From Aporrectodea caliginosa (Eukaryota > Annelida > Clitellata > Crassiclitellata > Lumbricidae), in NCBI GenBank assembly GCA_020284085.1, contig JACEVL010000481.1, positions 899,001 to 963,000 of the forward strand: a stretch of 64,000 nucleotides of DNA, in the 5' to 3' direction. Position 1 is the stretch's first letter; each line of letters opens with the position of its first letter. Below the pieces are notes generated by a model. It worked only from the letters and a program-made list of their open reading frames with translations, was not told the origin of the DNA and did no database searches. Positions 46,851 to 59,226 of this stretch are shown here, piece by piece. Made by a program: the position numbers and the translations under genes.

Positions 46851-47292
46851 CTGTATTTATAGACTCAGAATTTCAGAGTTCGGTATATAGAAGTCAGGCA
46901 GCATAGTTTGATTTTGACCTAAAGTTCGGTGTTATAATTTGAAGATAGTGCTTTGTTTCAAAGCGGATACCTCGCAACAGATGAATTGAAACATAAGGGA
47001 AAGTTCCTATATAAAGTTCGACTGTTGTTCATTTTTTTGGTCCGGATTCAAAACACTGATAATTGTTCTGTCTGTGCTATTTGTCATATTTAAAATAAGA
47101 ATAAAACAATTTAAACAAAGTAGTTTTTAACTAGTTTCTTCACAACTTTATTTAATTTTCTGTTAGTTGTTATTGAATGCCGTGCAAAAATCCTAACTCA
47201 CATACATATAACAAAATGGTGCCGTTGCTACAAAAACGTATAGCTACATTCGAATGCCTCATGCTGTTCTTCGAGACAAAGGGCTCTAGGCT

Positions 47293-47293
47293 A

Positions 47294-47325
<32 letters not shown>

Positions 47326-47352
47326 ACGCACACACGCACGCACACACACACA
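47293..47352. repeat. (ACGC)/(AC) microsatellite
   Basis: CGCACGCA and ACACAC repeats. The flanking 47070-48340 holds no recognised gene. Confidence 0.9.
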
Positions 47353-47359
47353 CCCGGTA

Positions 47360-48340
47360 CGTACCCGGTAGTTTTTGTGACAATATATCGAGTTCGACGT
47401 ACCGTTTAGCGTCGTATTAGAATTTCTAGTGAAATGCATTCCAATGAGAGATTGGGAAGTTTCACTCTTACTCGAATAAATCTCAACTCAATGATGATAA
47501 CATTCATTGCAGATAACATTTCTCTGTGTCCTTCCTGTTAGCCTACGAAGAAACGTTTCTGTTGCTCTGTGTGGCTCAACGTTTCATTAAAACTGGCGCA
47601 ACATAAATACTTCGTTAAAACAAACAAAATTAATTATTACAGCAAAATTAATCCTAAGACGAGAACAAAGGGACCAAAAGTCGTCACCAAATTTCATAGA
47701 AAATGTCAAGACGGCATTTTTAACAATTACGCAGTTGATGATGATATATTATTATCATCGGTGCATCAGTGTGCATTTACTGTACGGATGCAGTAGTCTC
47801 TGGCTGTTTCTTTTCTACAAAATATAATACGTTAGTGCAACTTGGCCAACAAATAAAACTTTACACGGCTCTTAAACTGGTGCAAACTTAAGTTAATGAG
47901 CTAATTAGACAATTAGGCAAAGAATACAATGGTCACTTGACGTTGAGTAGGATATCAATGATTCTGAGAATTTTGAGAGACGAAATCGACTGTAAATTAA
48001 AATAAATTATGTCAGAAAACCTTGTGGACATACTTTTACATTGACACATTCGCTCAAAATCTGAAAATGTAGGCTACACAACAGCCTAAACAAATGTGCA
48101 TTGGCCATTCCGTAGGCTCATACATACGAAACCATATCAGGGGGGCTTGTCCAGGAATCTGAACAACAGTTGATCACAGTTGAACTTTTTTCGTAAGGAA
48201 CTTCAACTCTGCTTAGGCTCACCTAGGCAACAGTTATGCGAGGTACTTAAAGCGTCTTCCATTAAATGTCTATAGATACATAGCCTAAGCACTCATACAT
48301 GCATGCATGCATACATGTATAGGGCCTACATGTACACGCA
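47360..48340. other. Intergenic, no recognised gene
   Basis: Frames at 47569-47796 and elsewhere lack recognisable similarity. A few CATG repeats near 48295. Confidence 0.45.
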
Positions 48341-48344
48341 GAGG

Positions 48345-48835
48345 CCACTTGCACCAGGTTTACTCACAACCTGAGTTGTCCATCGAATTGCTTTCGGAGG
48401 CATTGAGAGTTGCTCTGCTGATGCACTCACACTAGACCAACGCTATCGACGAGTTCGTTGCATCTTTCTTTTAAATTAAGAGACACAGGCGCCGATCCCT
48501 TTGGGACCTGGTACCAATGATCCAGTCCTAGACAACACAGAACCGGAACGCCGGCTTCAGGAAGAACCACGCCGGCTTCAGGAAGAACCACGCCGGCTTC
48601 ACACACATGCATTCAGGAAGATGCGGAACGCCGGCATTCACACACACCGGATTTTCTCACAACCTGAGTTGTCCATGGGATTGCTTTCAGAGGCATTGCG
48701 AGTTGCAATGCTGATGCACGTTACACTCGACGAACAATCGACGAGTTCAGTTACAGTCGTTTTAAATTAAGAAAATCCTAAGCTAAAAGACAGGGGCCGG
48801 TCCCTTTGGGTCCTGGGACATGTCCCAATCTGTCT
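48345..48835 (+). repeat. Diverged tandem duplication, about 290 bp
   Basis: Copy 1 (48352-48530) and copy 2 (48640-48830) share CTCACAACCTGAGTTGTCCAT, CTTTC-GAGGCATTG-GAGTT, ATCGACGAGTTC-GTT and TCCCTTTGGG-CCTGG. Between them a 21-bp unit (CGCCGGCTTCAGGAAGAACC) is repeated three times at 48548-48603. No gene recognised. Confidence 0.8.
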
Positions 48836-49559
48836 ACATCCTCTGCATATTAGAGACACCCTTTCCCTATACCCCAGTGTTTCAAGGCTGTTCCTAATTT
48901 GTTTAATTACCTAAACGCTCTAGAGATTAAAACAGTAATAAATTAAAGTAGAATAAAATATCAAACGTAATTTTGCATAACGACATAAATACTCTAATCA
49001 GGAAAATAACAACCATAACAAATGATAGCATCGTAACAATAATAGCCTACAGGACAAATATAATTAGGCGTAATGAACATTGTTAAAAGTACAAATACGA
49101 TGGGGGTGGTTTCAACAGACAGAAGGGCATATTCTCATAAACCTAAAGATGAGGTGAATGGCAATTATTATGTCTCGTTGTAACGACGTTCAAACTCCAG
49201 TCAACATGAAATGTCAGAGACCATGAACGTTATCCAACGAACGCATACACAACGACATGTTGCACAACTGCTTTAGCGGATCGACGCCACTGTTCACAGT
49301 TACACATAGTCTATAGTGGGGCTCGTCGTGTGCCTTACTCTTTGTCATAATGGAAAAACGAGGTGTTGATAAAGGAAGGCGGCTAGTTGAAAACGGTTGA
49401 CGTTCTTTGTGGAGAATGATCTCTTTTATGACAACTTCTTTGACAGTTTTTTTGCTTTTTATCTCACGTTCTTTTCTTTCTAATTGCTTTTTGGTGTTTT
49501 CTCCATTGGATTATCGCTCCCTTTGTGCCTCATTTACCGACGTTTCCTATCCCTTGTCA

Positions 49560-50641
49560 CGGTTCTTCACATTGCGTCATAGTTCTCTGAGCTTCTTCTA
49601 TAATTGTATAATTCTCACGCATACTCACTTAAAACTTTTTGTTTTGAAACAAAACTTTCCTTTTGTAGGTCAGTTCCTTGTTTCGATGGTTCTTGACCAT
49701 TTCTTGCATGTACAAGTTTTAACTTGCATCTGTGCCGAGCCGCGCGGACTTTTCATTTTAGAAGTAGTTCTGGAATGCTTTCAACGTTGAGCGGATTTAG
49801 TTAGGTTACGGCGATGTTACATTAGAACGCAGATGCGCAGTTGTCAGTAGATTAATAGACGGAATGGGAGGAGGTAATTCGAAGTTGTTCATGTTCAATT
49901 GTTCATAAATCGCGTTGGGTCGTCTGTAAATTAGGAAACTGGATTTGTTAAGAGCAGTCCTCTTGTGTCGATGTCCATCGTTTCCGTAGACAAGGAATGG
50001 TGATGGTAGAATGCAATCAGTTCAGAAACGGAGCTAAAGCTGTTGGAATTGAAGACGAAGTAGTTACACGATCCACCTGTGATGCTTTACAGTGTCATCG
50101 TCATCTCAGTTTCTGTTATTATTCTCTATATCAAGCCTGCTCGCTTAAAACTTTCTTTCTTGAACCAAAACATTTCGTTTTTACGTCAGTTCCTTGCTTA
50201 AATGGTTCTTGACCATTTCTTGCATAAAGTTCGACTGTTGTTCATTTTTTGGTCCGGATTCAAAACACTGATATTTGTTTTCTACAAGTTTTTAATTGCA
50301 TTTGTGTTGAGCCGGCTTTCGAAGCAGTTCTGGAATGTTTTCAAAGTTGAGCGGATTTAGTTAGGTTACGGCGATGTTACATTAGAACGCAGATGCGCAA
50401 TTGTCAGTAGATTAATAGACGGAATGGCTGGAGGTACTTCGAAGTTGTTCATGTTCATAAATAGCATTGGTTCGTCTGCAAATTAGGAAACGGGATTTGT
50501 TAAGAGTAGTCCTCTGGTGTCGATGTCCATCGTATCGGTAGACAAGGAATGGTTATGGTAGAATGCAATCAGTTCAGAAACGGAGCTAAAGCTGTTGGAA
50601 TTGAAGACGAAGTAGTTACACGATCCACCTGTGATGCTTTT
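49560..50641 (+). repeat. Tandem duplication, about 540 bp
   Basis: Copies at about 49560-50098 and 50105-50641 are nearly identical over GAGCGGATTTAGTTAGGTTA through AAGTAGTTACACGATCCACC. Copy 2 carries an extra segment of about 50 bp (50223-50275) that also occurs at 47010-47060. Confidence 0.85.
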
Positions 50642-50757
50642 CATGATGGAGAAATGAAGCACTTCCCCGTTGTTATAATAATGAAATAAAAAAGACTGAA
50701 TAATACATCCTTGTAATAAGTTCGATCAATCACTCCATCGGTTAATCAACCAACTAT

Positions 50758-50869
50758 TCAACAACAACAACACCACCACCACCGCCGCCACCACCACCAC
50801 CACCACCACCACCACCACCACCACCACCACCACCACCACCACCACCACCACCACAACAACAACAACAAC

Positions 50870-50924
<55 letters not shown>
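50758..50924. repeat. (CAA)-(CCA)-(AAC)-(AAT) array
   Basis: Compound trinucleotide array that switches unit twice. Confidence 0.97.
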
Positions 50925-50925
<1 letters not shown>

Positions 50926-51126
50926 GTTTGAACAAATCTAAACGGTTATGTTGCAAGAACAAAATACAGAAAGCTCTATGAGACACTTCATCACAATTAT
51001 TCTAATTATTAGGCCTATAGTCAAAATTATTGCCATCTTTAAAATGATTGTAATTGTAATTGTAATTATAATTACAACTACTACCACTGCTACTACAACC
51101 ACAACTACTATTAGTACTACTTTTTG

Positions 51127-51288
<162 letters not shown>

Positions 51289-51356
51289 GTTATTGGATGG
51301 CTGATCATCAGTGTAATAATAAGTACACTTATCTGTCCGCTAGTTATTACTGCATG

Positions 51357-51605
51357 GTCAGTAAATGAAGATCAGTGGGAGAGGCTTTAGGGTAATGGGA
51401 ACACTCTGGCACGAAGAGCAGAAGATCAGCAGAGACGCGGGATCGATTCCCGCACCACTTCCAAAAGGCGACTCAGTCTATCATTCGCTAGGTGGCTTTG
51501 GTAAACTGAGCAGTAGGACAGATGGGCGCCTTGCATGGCTGCCATACAGCTAAATTCTATTCCTGTAATAACTCGTAATCATCCGTTCATACATGTACCA
51601 TGACT
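51357..51605 (+). mobile_element. tRNA-derived SINE, family C
   Basis: Head GGCTTTAGGGTAATGGGAAC, B box GGGATCGATTCCCGC, body ending GGCGCCTTGCATGGCTGCC and TCCTGTAATAACTCGTAATC, shared with the inverted copy at 40130-40345. Confidence 0.8.
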
Positions 51606-51609
51606 TGTA

Positions 51610-52210
51610 ATCATACTGCGGTGTGTCAGTTTGAATTAATAATAAACACGAATATAATGTTTAATAGAGATTGGAAGGCAAAGGTTAAAGCGTTTCATAT
51701 CGTTGGGTTTTTGTGACTGGATTTTCGCCTCAGCTGACTAGTATTTCGACTTCAGGACCATGATTCTGAAGAGCTTCTAAAGGGTAACATTAACACGTGT
51801 GTAACCTTTATCATCTAACACATCGGTTAAAAAGAGTCTAAAGCAAACAGCAGAAGATAATTGAGTTGAATATTTGTCAACTTACACAACGGATAAAGCG
51901 AGCACCGAATTTACTTTCGTTGCCAGTCGCAAGATGTAAGCACCATTCTTCCCCAAATGGCCTTCAAGGACTTCATTTACCTATTTAAATGTAGACGAAA
52001 ACAGACCAGGTAATATAATACGATCATTATCAACATAACGCAGTAGCCTAGAATACAAACGCATTGAAACAGTGCAATGAAATCCATTTCAGTACAATAG
52101 AAAACAACTGCAGCCAGATCCAGACAGGCAGAACAATACTATGCATGAGCAAGATAACTAAACGGAAGCACAGCGCTTTGTGAAATACCTAAAAGGCGCT
52201 ATATTAAGTG
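51610..52210. other. No recognised feature
   Basis: Possible further introns or exons of the minus-strand death-domain gene lie downstream of 52821 here, but no exon can be supported. Confidence 0.4.
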
Positions 52211-52212
52211 TG

Positions 52213-52446
52213 ATACATACATACATACATACATACATATACATACATACATACATACATACATACATACATACATACATACATACATACATACATACAT
52301 ACATACATACATACATACATGTATACATACATACATACATACATACACATACGTACATACATACATACATACATACACATACATGCATACGTACATATAT
52401 ACATACATACATACATAAACACATACATACATAAATACATACATAC
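52213..52446. repeat. (CATA)n array, interrupted
   Basis: About 230 bp of CATA repeats with CACA and CGTA interruptions, abutting the tail side of a LINE fragment. Confidence 0.97.
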
Positions 52447-52449
52447 TAA

Positions 52450-52665
52450 GTAAATCATCATCATCATCATCAGGATCCATGGGCCGAAAGCCCGTAGGTG
52501 TCCAATGCAAATTTCATCATCCGTTTCCATAATCCTCTGTCTTGCGCCAATACACTCAAACTGTGTAGGTCTTGTTTGCACCAATCCCTGATGTCATCAG
52601 TCCATTCCCTGTTAGGTCTTCCTCTTCGTCCACTTCCATCCATCATACCCATCATGACAGTTTTT
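52450..52665 (-). pseudogene. LINE ORF2 C-terminal fragment
   Basis: Minus-strand frame RRGRPNREWTDDIRDWCKQD, LHSLSVLAQDRGLWKRMM matches the GR...W.DDI..W......LA.DR..W+ signature at the end of many endonuclease-RT LINE proteins. A TGATGATGAT-rich 3' tail follows at 52459-52471. Confidence 0.8.
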
Positions 52666-52820
52666 TAAGTAAATACATACATGCATATATACATGTACAT
52701 ACATAATACGTGTCTTAATAACATCCACGTGCCTTCAGCGATGCCTATCAACGTGCCTCTTAGCCTTCAGCGCTGATGTGCATTGAAGCGAGGACTTACT
52801 GTATGTCAATCAGTACAAAC

Positions 52821-53150
52821 CTTTATGCGTCTTGTTTCGTCGATGGGTATTTCCGGATGAAATCCCGGAAGTTTTGAGCAGTTCTCTTCTGGAAAGGGTG
52901 ACGTACCCTGGCACACAGGACTCGACGGAAAGTCGCCCGATTGGGAATCCTCAGGGTGCTGCACTGGTCCCTGATTGTCGAATTCGATTGACGATGATGA
53001 GGGGGAAGGGGAGACTGAGGTCCTTTTCTTCCGCGGAGGGAGTCTGGGACCGTGGTCGAAGACGAGCAAATCATCCATCATGTAGCTCTGACAGTCTCGT
53101 TCGACGTGAACATCCTGCTGTCTTGAACGAAGCTCCATCGCTGATCTCAC
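52821..53150 (-). CDS. Death-domain gene exon 4
   Basis: 330 nt, phase 0-0, between acceptor GTGTGTAG and donor GTTTGT. It encodes a hydrophilic region with VRSAMELRSRQQDVHVERD, PRLPPRKKRTSVSPSPSSSS and FHPEIPIDETRRIK. The basic stretch could be a nuclear signal or an SH3 ligand (inference). Confidence 0.7.
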
Positions 53151-56100
53151 CTACACACCATATACAAGCACAGTGCAATCTAGACAACAGTACAGTGCAT
53201 TGCAATACCGTGTAATACAGTTAAGTACAATACCGTACATTACATTGCAATGGATAAAACCACCGCATGGTTATAGCTCATACAAGTAAATCGGTAAGTA
53301 AGTAAGTAAGCAGCCTTTATAATCATGCGCAGTGCTTTTGTGACGGTTCAGCGAACCATATCGCTTATTTAGTGCCACAGCTGAGCCATGTATTCATTCA
53401 TTCATTCATTCTGAAGATTTATAGCGCCCCTTCAAGAAATCTACTCAAGAGCGTTTCCAGCCCAGCCACGACAAAAGAAAAAAGGCTTGAGTGATTATAA
53501 AACCCAGTTTGATTGGTCAAAGCTAGCAAACGCAGCTCCGATGGTAGGTCATTCCAGATGGAGGGCCTGCAACCGAGAAAGCACGGCGCTGCCTAGCAGT
53601 CAAGCGAGCCCGTGAAACTAGGAGTTGCCCCGTCGTCGCGGAGCGAAGCGCCCGACGCGCTACAACGTCGGACACTGGGCGGCAGAGGACGCGCCGGTAA
53701 GATGGATGTGTAGTTGATACAATTTTGAAATAAACTACACTCTACACTATGCTACAACACAATGCGCTACGATACAACGCATTACAAGACATTACAGGGC
53801 AGAACATTGTAGGCAAAAAATCACTTGCAATGAACATAATAGAATAGTGCCTCTCTTGCATTGGCTTGCAATGGTTAGATACCTTGTACAACCACTGAGC
53901 GAAGAGTTTCAGACCACAATGTACTGATTTAGTCGTTAGGTAATGCTGTTAAATAAAACACAAAGTAAATAAAGTAGTCTGACCACTCTGCTTCTTAACT
54001 TTCTGCTAATTAAACGTCTGCGTGGAATAAGACTGACCTGTGCACGTTGTAATGGGAACAGTTCAACATCGATCTGCTGGCCCTAAAAATAGCAAAATGA
54101 CATGCACTTATAAAATGGACGGTAATAAAGTTACAGAAATCAGATTATCATCAACTTCAATGCAGTGGTTCGACGAAATCGTCCCGTTGCACGAATGAGT
54201 ATTTGCATCTTTAATAATTCTTTATGTTCGTTTATTTGTAACTAACTACACTTATAATACCTACCCTCAAAGTTCTCGCCATCAACCTAGGCCTACTCTC
54301 ACCTAACAACAACTTTCTCACCCACTATCTATACCGACCTATCCATAAATGGTATAAAATGTCAAAGACTTCATTTTCTTGACTTCGGCATATGAGGGTG
54401 ATTAGTCATCTTTTCCTTGCCGCCTAATCTTCCCGCCGAAAGTGTACTGTCAGTGTACTGTCATTGTAGCCCTAAAAGTAGTTGAGTTCGTTTGGGGCGC
54501 AACTGGAAGAGAAATTTCTAATAGAAACTCCTAGCTCTCCGTTGACAGTCCAGCACCTAACCACCTGACTGTGGCTCACTCCTTAATACTTGTTTAGTTA
54601 ATCATCACATAACTCCGGTTTAATTCGTCAATTTGTTTTCAAAATGCTAGCTTTGTTTAGAAGTTATTATTGGATTATTATGTCTTGCGTATTCTTTCGA
54701 ATAGGCCTACGCAATGGTTCTCTAAAACTGTTACGACACAATAAAATACCAGCTACAAGTTACAATAAAATAGATCTACAAAAAGATGCAATACAAATAG
54801 TTACGTTACTAAACTATAGTGTCTACATGTAAAGTTTCTTTGTGTAAATGGACGAACCCTGAATTCTGCGATAGGTGATGTCCAGGATAGATTGGATCCT
54901 GGTGACAACATGAGACGAGCGCACGTTATCTCCTTTGCCAGCACATTCGAGAACTTGCAACGGATTTGTGGCCGAACGAATTCAAGCAGCGTCGTGAGAC
55001 CAGGAATTCCACCTTCGGCCAAATGATGCACTTGACCATTGCAACGGATCACAATTGTCACATCGGTCGGATCTACAGAGAAAAATATTAGAAAAAAATT
55101 AACACCAAACCGACTCAGATCGCTGTTACAACTGGGCCTCCTGTCTCTGGTCTAAAGCTTTGGATTCGCTGCCCAAGTTTGTTCGGTTAATCTTTGATGT
55201 TATTCAAGTCTAAACTAAATACTCAGCTCTTTCAACTAACTCAGCTGATAATATCCACCGTAGCCTGGCTTCTGGCTTCCGTGATCTATCGGATTTCAAA
55301 CCGTGATTTCACTCGAAGTGACCATCGACTCACTTCCTGGACATTGTGATAACGGCGCTATATGAGTCATTAAATTGGATTAGATAGATAACATGAACAC
55401 GACAGTTGTCTAGCGTTTCTACAGAGTTCTTCAATAGGTTATTTACATTGTCTATAGCGCTATCGTTAGGGTCTTCGATCATTCACCGTTAGAATTCAGA
55501 AAATGTTAACAATTCATCTGTACTCTAATAGATGTAGTGTAGTCGAATGTATAGTGTATTGTAGTGTTGTTTTGTGTGACGACTATAGTAAGATTTTAGA
55601 AGAAATTAAGAAGACTGGAAACGTTAGAGATACGGTGCAGGTTAGATAGAGTCAGAAGGAGAGAAACAAGCCAACGAGGAAGTTACGAAATTGTTAAGAC
55701 TGCAACGAGAAAGACGACTGAGTGAGAGTGAAGTTGCACAATCAGAGTAGATTATTCATTCATTACTTGAATTTGTATAGCGCCTCTTCAAGCGTACTAC
55801 CCAGAGGCGCTCCCAACCCCAGCGCGGCCAAATAGGACCATTTTAAGTTGAGAGAGGAATGCCTGAGAGGAGGGTTCTAGGAAGGGAGTGGGGTGCCAGA
55901 GGGAGCACATTCCAGATCGAGGGACCAACCACAGAGAAGGTACGGCACTGCCTGGTGAAGGTGCGAGCAAAAGGGACAGAGAAAAGACCATGTTCAGCCG
56001 AATGGAGGGAGCGCGAGCCCCGAGCACTATGGGAAGGCTGGAAAGCTCGATAACGTAGGCAGAAGCGAGGCCTAGCAGGCAGCGCCAAACTAAGGCAGTT

Positions 56101-58926
56101 CTACCCACCACGCTGAGTTTTCCCAATAACAGCGCGAAATCGAATCGTCAGTTGTGGTGCAATGATACACCAAGATACTTTTTATCCCATAGGTTGAACT
56201 TTTTGCAAGTGAAAGCGGAAACTACCAGACAAATGAGACGATGGTTGGCAAAGAACGACGTGGTTGGTGTGCAGCAAAGCGTGAGAATCAAGTGACAACC
56301 AAACCATTACATGATATATAGGCCTACCGTATATTCACTCACATATAGGACCTACGTATAGTTTCCTATTAATAGACCTATATTCCCTATTAATATATAG
56401 CCTGTGCGTTGTCCATATTAACTACATGTTTACCCCGTTCTACGATGCATTTAAGTTGTCTCTGGGGATACGGGTTACTGAGTTCCTATATATAGGCCTT
56501 TCACTGCTTTGCTCTTTACAATAATATTTATGTTGCCTATCAATCTTTCTTTGCATAAACTAAGTATGTCATTTCGTTCAACACCGCTAGACACAATAGA
56601 ATACTTCGGCGACATCCCTTACAACCACGAACAAGAGACATCTTTCTTCCTCATTCATTTCTCTTTCTTGTTGTCCAGGCACTTCTCTCAAATTCCTTTA
56701 CTGCTCTTCAGCCTACGCTGTGCCATAGAATTGGTGTGGCGTAGAAAGTGCTTAGTATGCACGTATGCAGCTCAGGCCCGTGCAGAGCTGGTAATAGGCC
56801 CAGGCCAGATGGGAAAATGTAGGCCCCATGAAATTTAGACTGCTTAAGTATTTTAGTAGGCTATTATCAGTGCTACCTACCGGGTACATATGATGATATA
56901 ATTTCTGTATATAATATACACTTACTTTACATTAGCGTACATGAATATGATGCAATTACAATTTTCCGGTAACCGTGCAGAATAAAAGAACTAGAATAAT
57001 TCATATTCTGTATTGGGAATTAGCTTTGGACGATTGGTATTATTTCGCCGATTGCCTATTCCGGATATTTGGCCTCTTTTTGACGCTTCCGAATTCTATC
57101 CGATTTATTTGCAATATTTATTTTTATTTGGTTTTAAAGTATTAATTTAATACTTTCTTACAATTTTCTGTGTCTATTTTTAGTGAAAAACAGTTGGCTT
57201 GATTGATAATTAATTATTCAATACTTTTATTTCTTGTTATAGCCTTATAATTACTCATATTTGTAAATTTATAATATTCATTAAATTTGAAAAAAAATAA
57301 TAAAATAGAAACTTAGAAGTGTCCTCCAATCCAATTTGCTGAAGTTCTGTAAGGTATAATAATGAATTAAAACTCTTTATTCTTTACGATGTAATTCAAA
57401 TGAGAGTTTATGCAATGAGCTATTTAAAATGACAGAAAGATTAATGTTTTTTTAATTAAATTTACATTTTAATATGCGTGTCTTAAGAAAACAGTCCGCC
57501 AGTTTTGTTGATGCGTCGACTCATAAATTTATTATTTTACTCGGATTTTCAATGATAAAGATTACTGCAGAAGGTCGCCAAGATAGGTTTACTATTTTTT
57601 TATTAATGGAAAAAGAATTTCTTTGGTAACAAATATTCCTTCTTTTGATATTTGTTTCGGTAGTCCAGGGATGTGCCGATTAATCAGTCTAGGGCAAAAT
57701 CATCCAGCGAAAACCGATTTCCGGATCAGGATTCGGCCAAACACTATATTCTGAATGTCAGAACATCAGAGCAGAAATGGTCATCACTTCTTCACATTCA
57801 AAAATGCTTTCCGTGCTTTTCTTTGGGCAAATTCAACAATTACATCGTAGAATTTCAGCAACTGTGGCTTGTCACTTATAATGTTCAAAATTGCTAATTC
57901 CTTCAAAATTTCTTGCATTAAGCTTATTATTGATTATGATATTCGTGACAGTTCTAATTTATTAATTTATGATTTAACAATATTTTATCTGCATTAATCC
58001 TTATGCTAAAGGACTCCCTTTGACTCTCTGTCAGGGAAAGTAGGCCCCCTCAAAATCGTAGGCCCAGGCCAACTGGCCCCTCTGGCCCCCCTCTGATCTG
58101 GCCTGCGGTATGCTACTGTTCCATACAATGAAATGCATGTGCTCTTATCAGATTCAACAAAAGGCCGCTTACTTACTTACAATGAAAGAACTTACAGAAC
58201 AATACGATACAGTATGGTACACTGCATCATACACACAAATACACACACATACACACATCATACCACAAAACAATGTTTTAGCTTCAGTGCCCAACTCTTT
58301 TACAGTGACTATATAATTTATATCCTTTGAAGTTCGATCCACTTCTCCAACGGATTTCGATTACTAATACACGTGAATGGCAACCACCGATTGCTGTCTG
58401 GTACATTACTAAGACGGCGCTATAAGAATAATTAGATTAGTGTGTAAATCTATAAATAGATTGGAATAATATATTATACAATGCAAGAATAGAATACTAT
58501 ACGACGCTATACAAAGCAATCAATTACATTGCATAATCCTCTAACCTTAAGGCGCATCTGGTTAGATCTTTGTTTTAACCTGTCAATAGAGAACACTACA
58601 TTCAGCTAAGTATATGAAGTCCAGGCACCTGTTTTGGCTTTTTCTAGACGGTCAATGACGTCAGACCGCCTCATGTGATTGAGAGCACTGCGCAGGACTC
58701 GAATCGTGGTGTTAGGCCTCGTCCTCCATCGCCTCAGAACCTCGTATCCAGGGTTGGAAACGTGCCTCAGCTGTTCGATTTCGTCGTTGCTCAGACCCAG
58801 TCTGGTCGCCAGAGCGATCCAGTTCTCAGGAAGGTCCGAGTTGAGAGCGCTGCCAATCTCGAGTAGCCACGCCTCCTTCAGGACACGCACCAGGTCATCA
58901 TCCGTGTAACAGAATCGAGGATTCAT
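52821..58926 (-). CDS. Death-domain protein gene (partial)
   Basis: Four exons join in phase on the minus strand: 58926-58629 (ends phase 1), 55072-54858 (phase 0), 54082-54038 (phase 0) and 53150-52821 (phase 0), giving about 296 residues so far. The first carries a clear death domain (residues about 12-95; ENWIALATRLGLSNDEIEQL, YEVLRRWR, SALNHMRRSDVIDRL). Such domains nucleate oligomeric complexes in apoptosis and NF-kB signalling (family knowledge). Exon 2 is unrecognised (VTIVIRCNGQVHHLAEGG). Exon 4 has SYMMDDLL, a basic PRLPPRKKR stretch and a Ser-rich linker, likely disordered. No stop is reached at 52821 and a donor follows, so the gene continues. No kinase or caspase domain is visible in the window. 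Confidence 0.75.
53393..53710 (-). mobile_element. CR1-like LINE 3' end, decayed
   Basis: Starts with an (ATTC)n tail at 53393-53411, then TTTATAGCGCCCCTTCAAGA and related 3' UTR sequence as in the 46318 and 55755 copies. The coding frame is broken. Confidence 0.7.
54038..54082 (-). CDS. Death-domain gene exon 3 (45 nt)
   Basis: GQQIDVELFPLQRAQ, between acceptor TTTTTAG and donor GTCAGT, phase 0-0. It is supported by phase on both sides and good splice sites. Confidence 0.6.
54366..54585 (-). mobile_element. tRNA-derived SINE, family A copy
   Basis: Reverse copy of 12600-12836. The distal end ATGCCGAAGTCAAGAAAA and the A-box segment GTGGTTAGGTGCTGGACTGT are kept and the B box is decayed. 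It lies in the intron between exons 2 and 3 of the death-domain gene. Confidence 0.75.
54858..55072 (-). CDS. Death-domain gene exon 2
   Basis: 215 nt from acceptor CTCTGTAG, entered in phase 1 and ending phase 0 before GTTCGT. It encodes PTDVTIVIRCNGQVHHLAEG, GIPGLTTLLEFVRPQIRCKF and ITCARLMLSPGSNLSW. Composition is coding-like; no domain recognised. Confidence 0.7.
55130..55395 (+). mobile_element. CR1-like LINE 3' end
   Basis: Resembles the decayed LWN.LP C-terminal region (TTTGGATTCGCTGCCC), then GTGATAACGGCGCTATATGA and an ATTAGATAGATA tail. Tail type as in the other copies. Confidence 0.65.
55755..56110 (-). pseudogene. CR1-like LINE 3' end with ORF2 C-terminus
   Basis: Minus frame RTFTRQCRTFSVVGPSIWNV, LPLAPHSLPRTLL matches the R.FSV..P.LWN.LP C-terminal signature. 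It is followed by the 3' stem-loop GAGCGCCTCTGG ... GAGGCGCTATACAAATTC and an (AATG) tail. It lies in the first intron of the death-domain gene. Confidence 0.85.
56773..58105. mobile_element. Candidate hAT-like element
   Basis: The left end CAGGCCCGTGCAGAGC and the right end (reverse complement CAGGCCAGATCAGAGG) bracket 1.3 kb of very AT-rich DNA with GC-rich TAGGCCC-containing subterminal parts. The flanking 8-mers do not match well (GTATGC is shared). The frame at 57673-57897 is unrecognised. Confidence 0.4.
58110..58620. other. Intronic; no exon seen
   Basis: A short (ACAC) stretch at 58228-58258 and a LINE-like tail AAGACGGCGCTATAAGAATA near 58410. Confidence 0.5.
58629..58926 (-). CDS. 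Death-domain gene exon 1 (death domain)
   Basis: Begins MNPRFCYTDDDLVRVLKEAW and reaches donor GTGCCT in phase 1. The death-domain core LALATR-like ENWIALATRLGLS with Trp, then EVLRRW and RVLRSALNHM, fits helices 1-6. The frame stays open for a few codons above the ATG, so an upstream exon is possible. Confidence 0.8.
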
Positions 58927-58929
58927 TAC

Positions 58930-59220
58930 GATGACAATTATTCATCTGCCGTTCCAAGACAATAGGATGGAGTCTAACGATAAAAGAACAATCACTGCGT
59001 AAGAGTAAATGAGAAACTGAAGTGGCTGTCGTCATTATTGTTCTCATAATTCTAATAAATAATTAATAGTCAGTGTAGGCCTATGTATCGTTCAATTATT
59101 TCTTCATTGTAATCGACGCCAATCATCGTCGATATGACGGCGTCGTTAAATAAACGAATTAAGTAAGTTCATTGTAATCCGTTATCATTTGTAATAAGTA
59201 AATCAGAAGTCAGTTTTCAA
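58930..59220. other. Upstream of death-domain exon 1
   Basis: Possible promoter region or intron. It contains a LINE-tail-like GACGGCGTCGTTAAATAAAC at 59126-59160. No promoter motif is identified. Confidence 0.4.
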
Positions 59221-59226
59221 CTGTCT

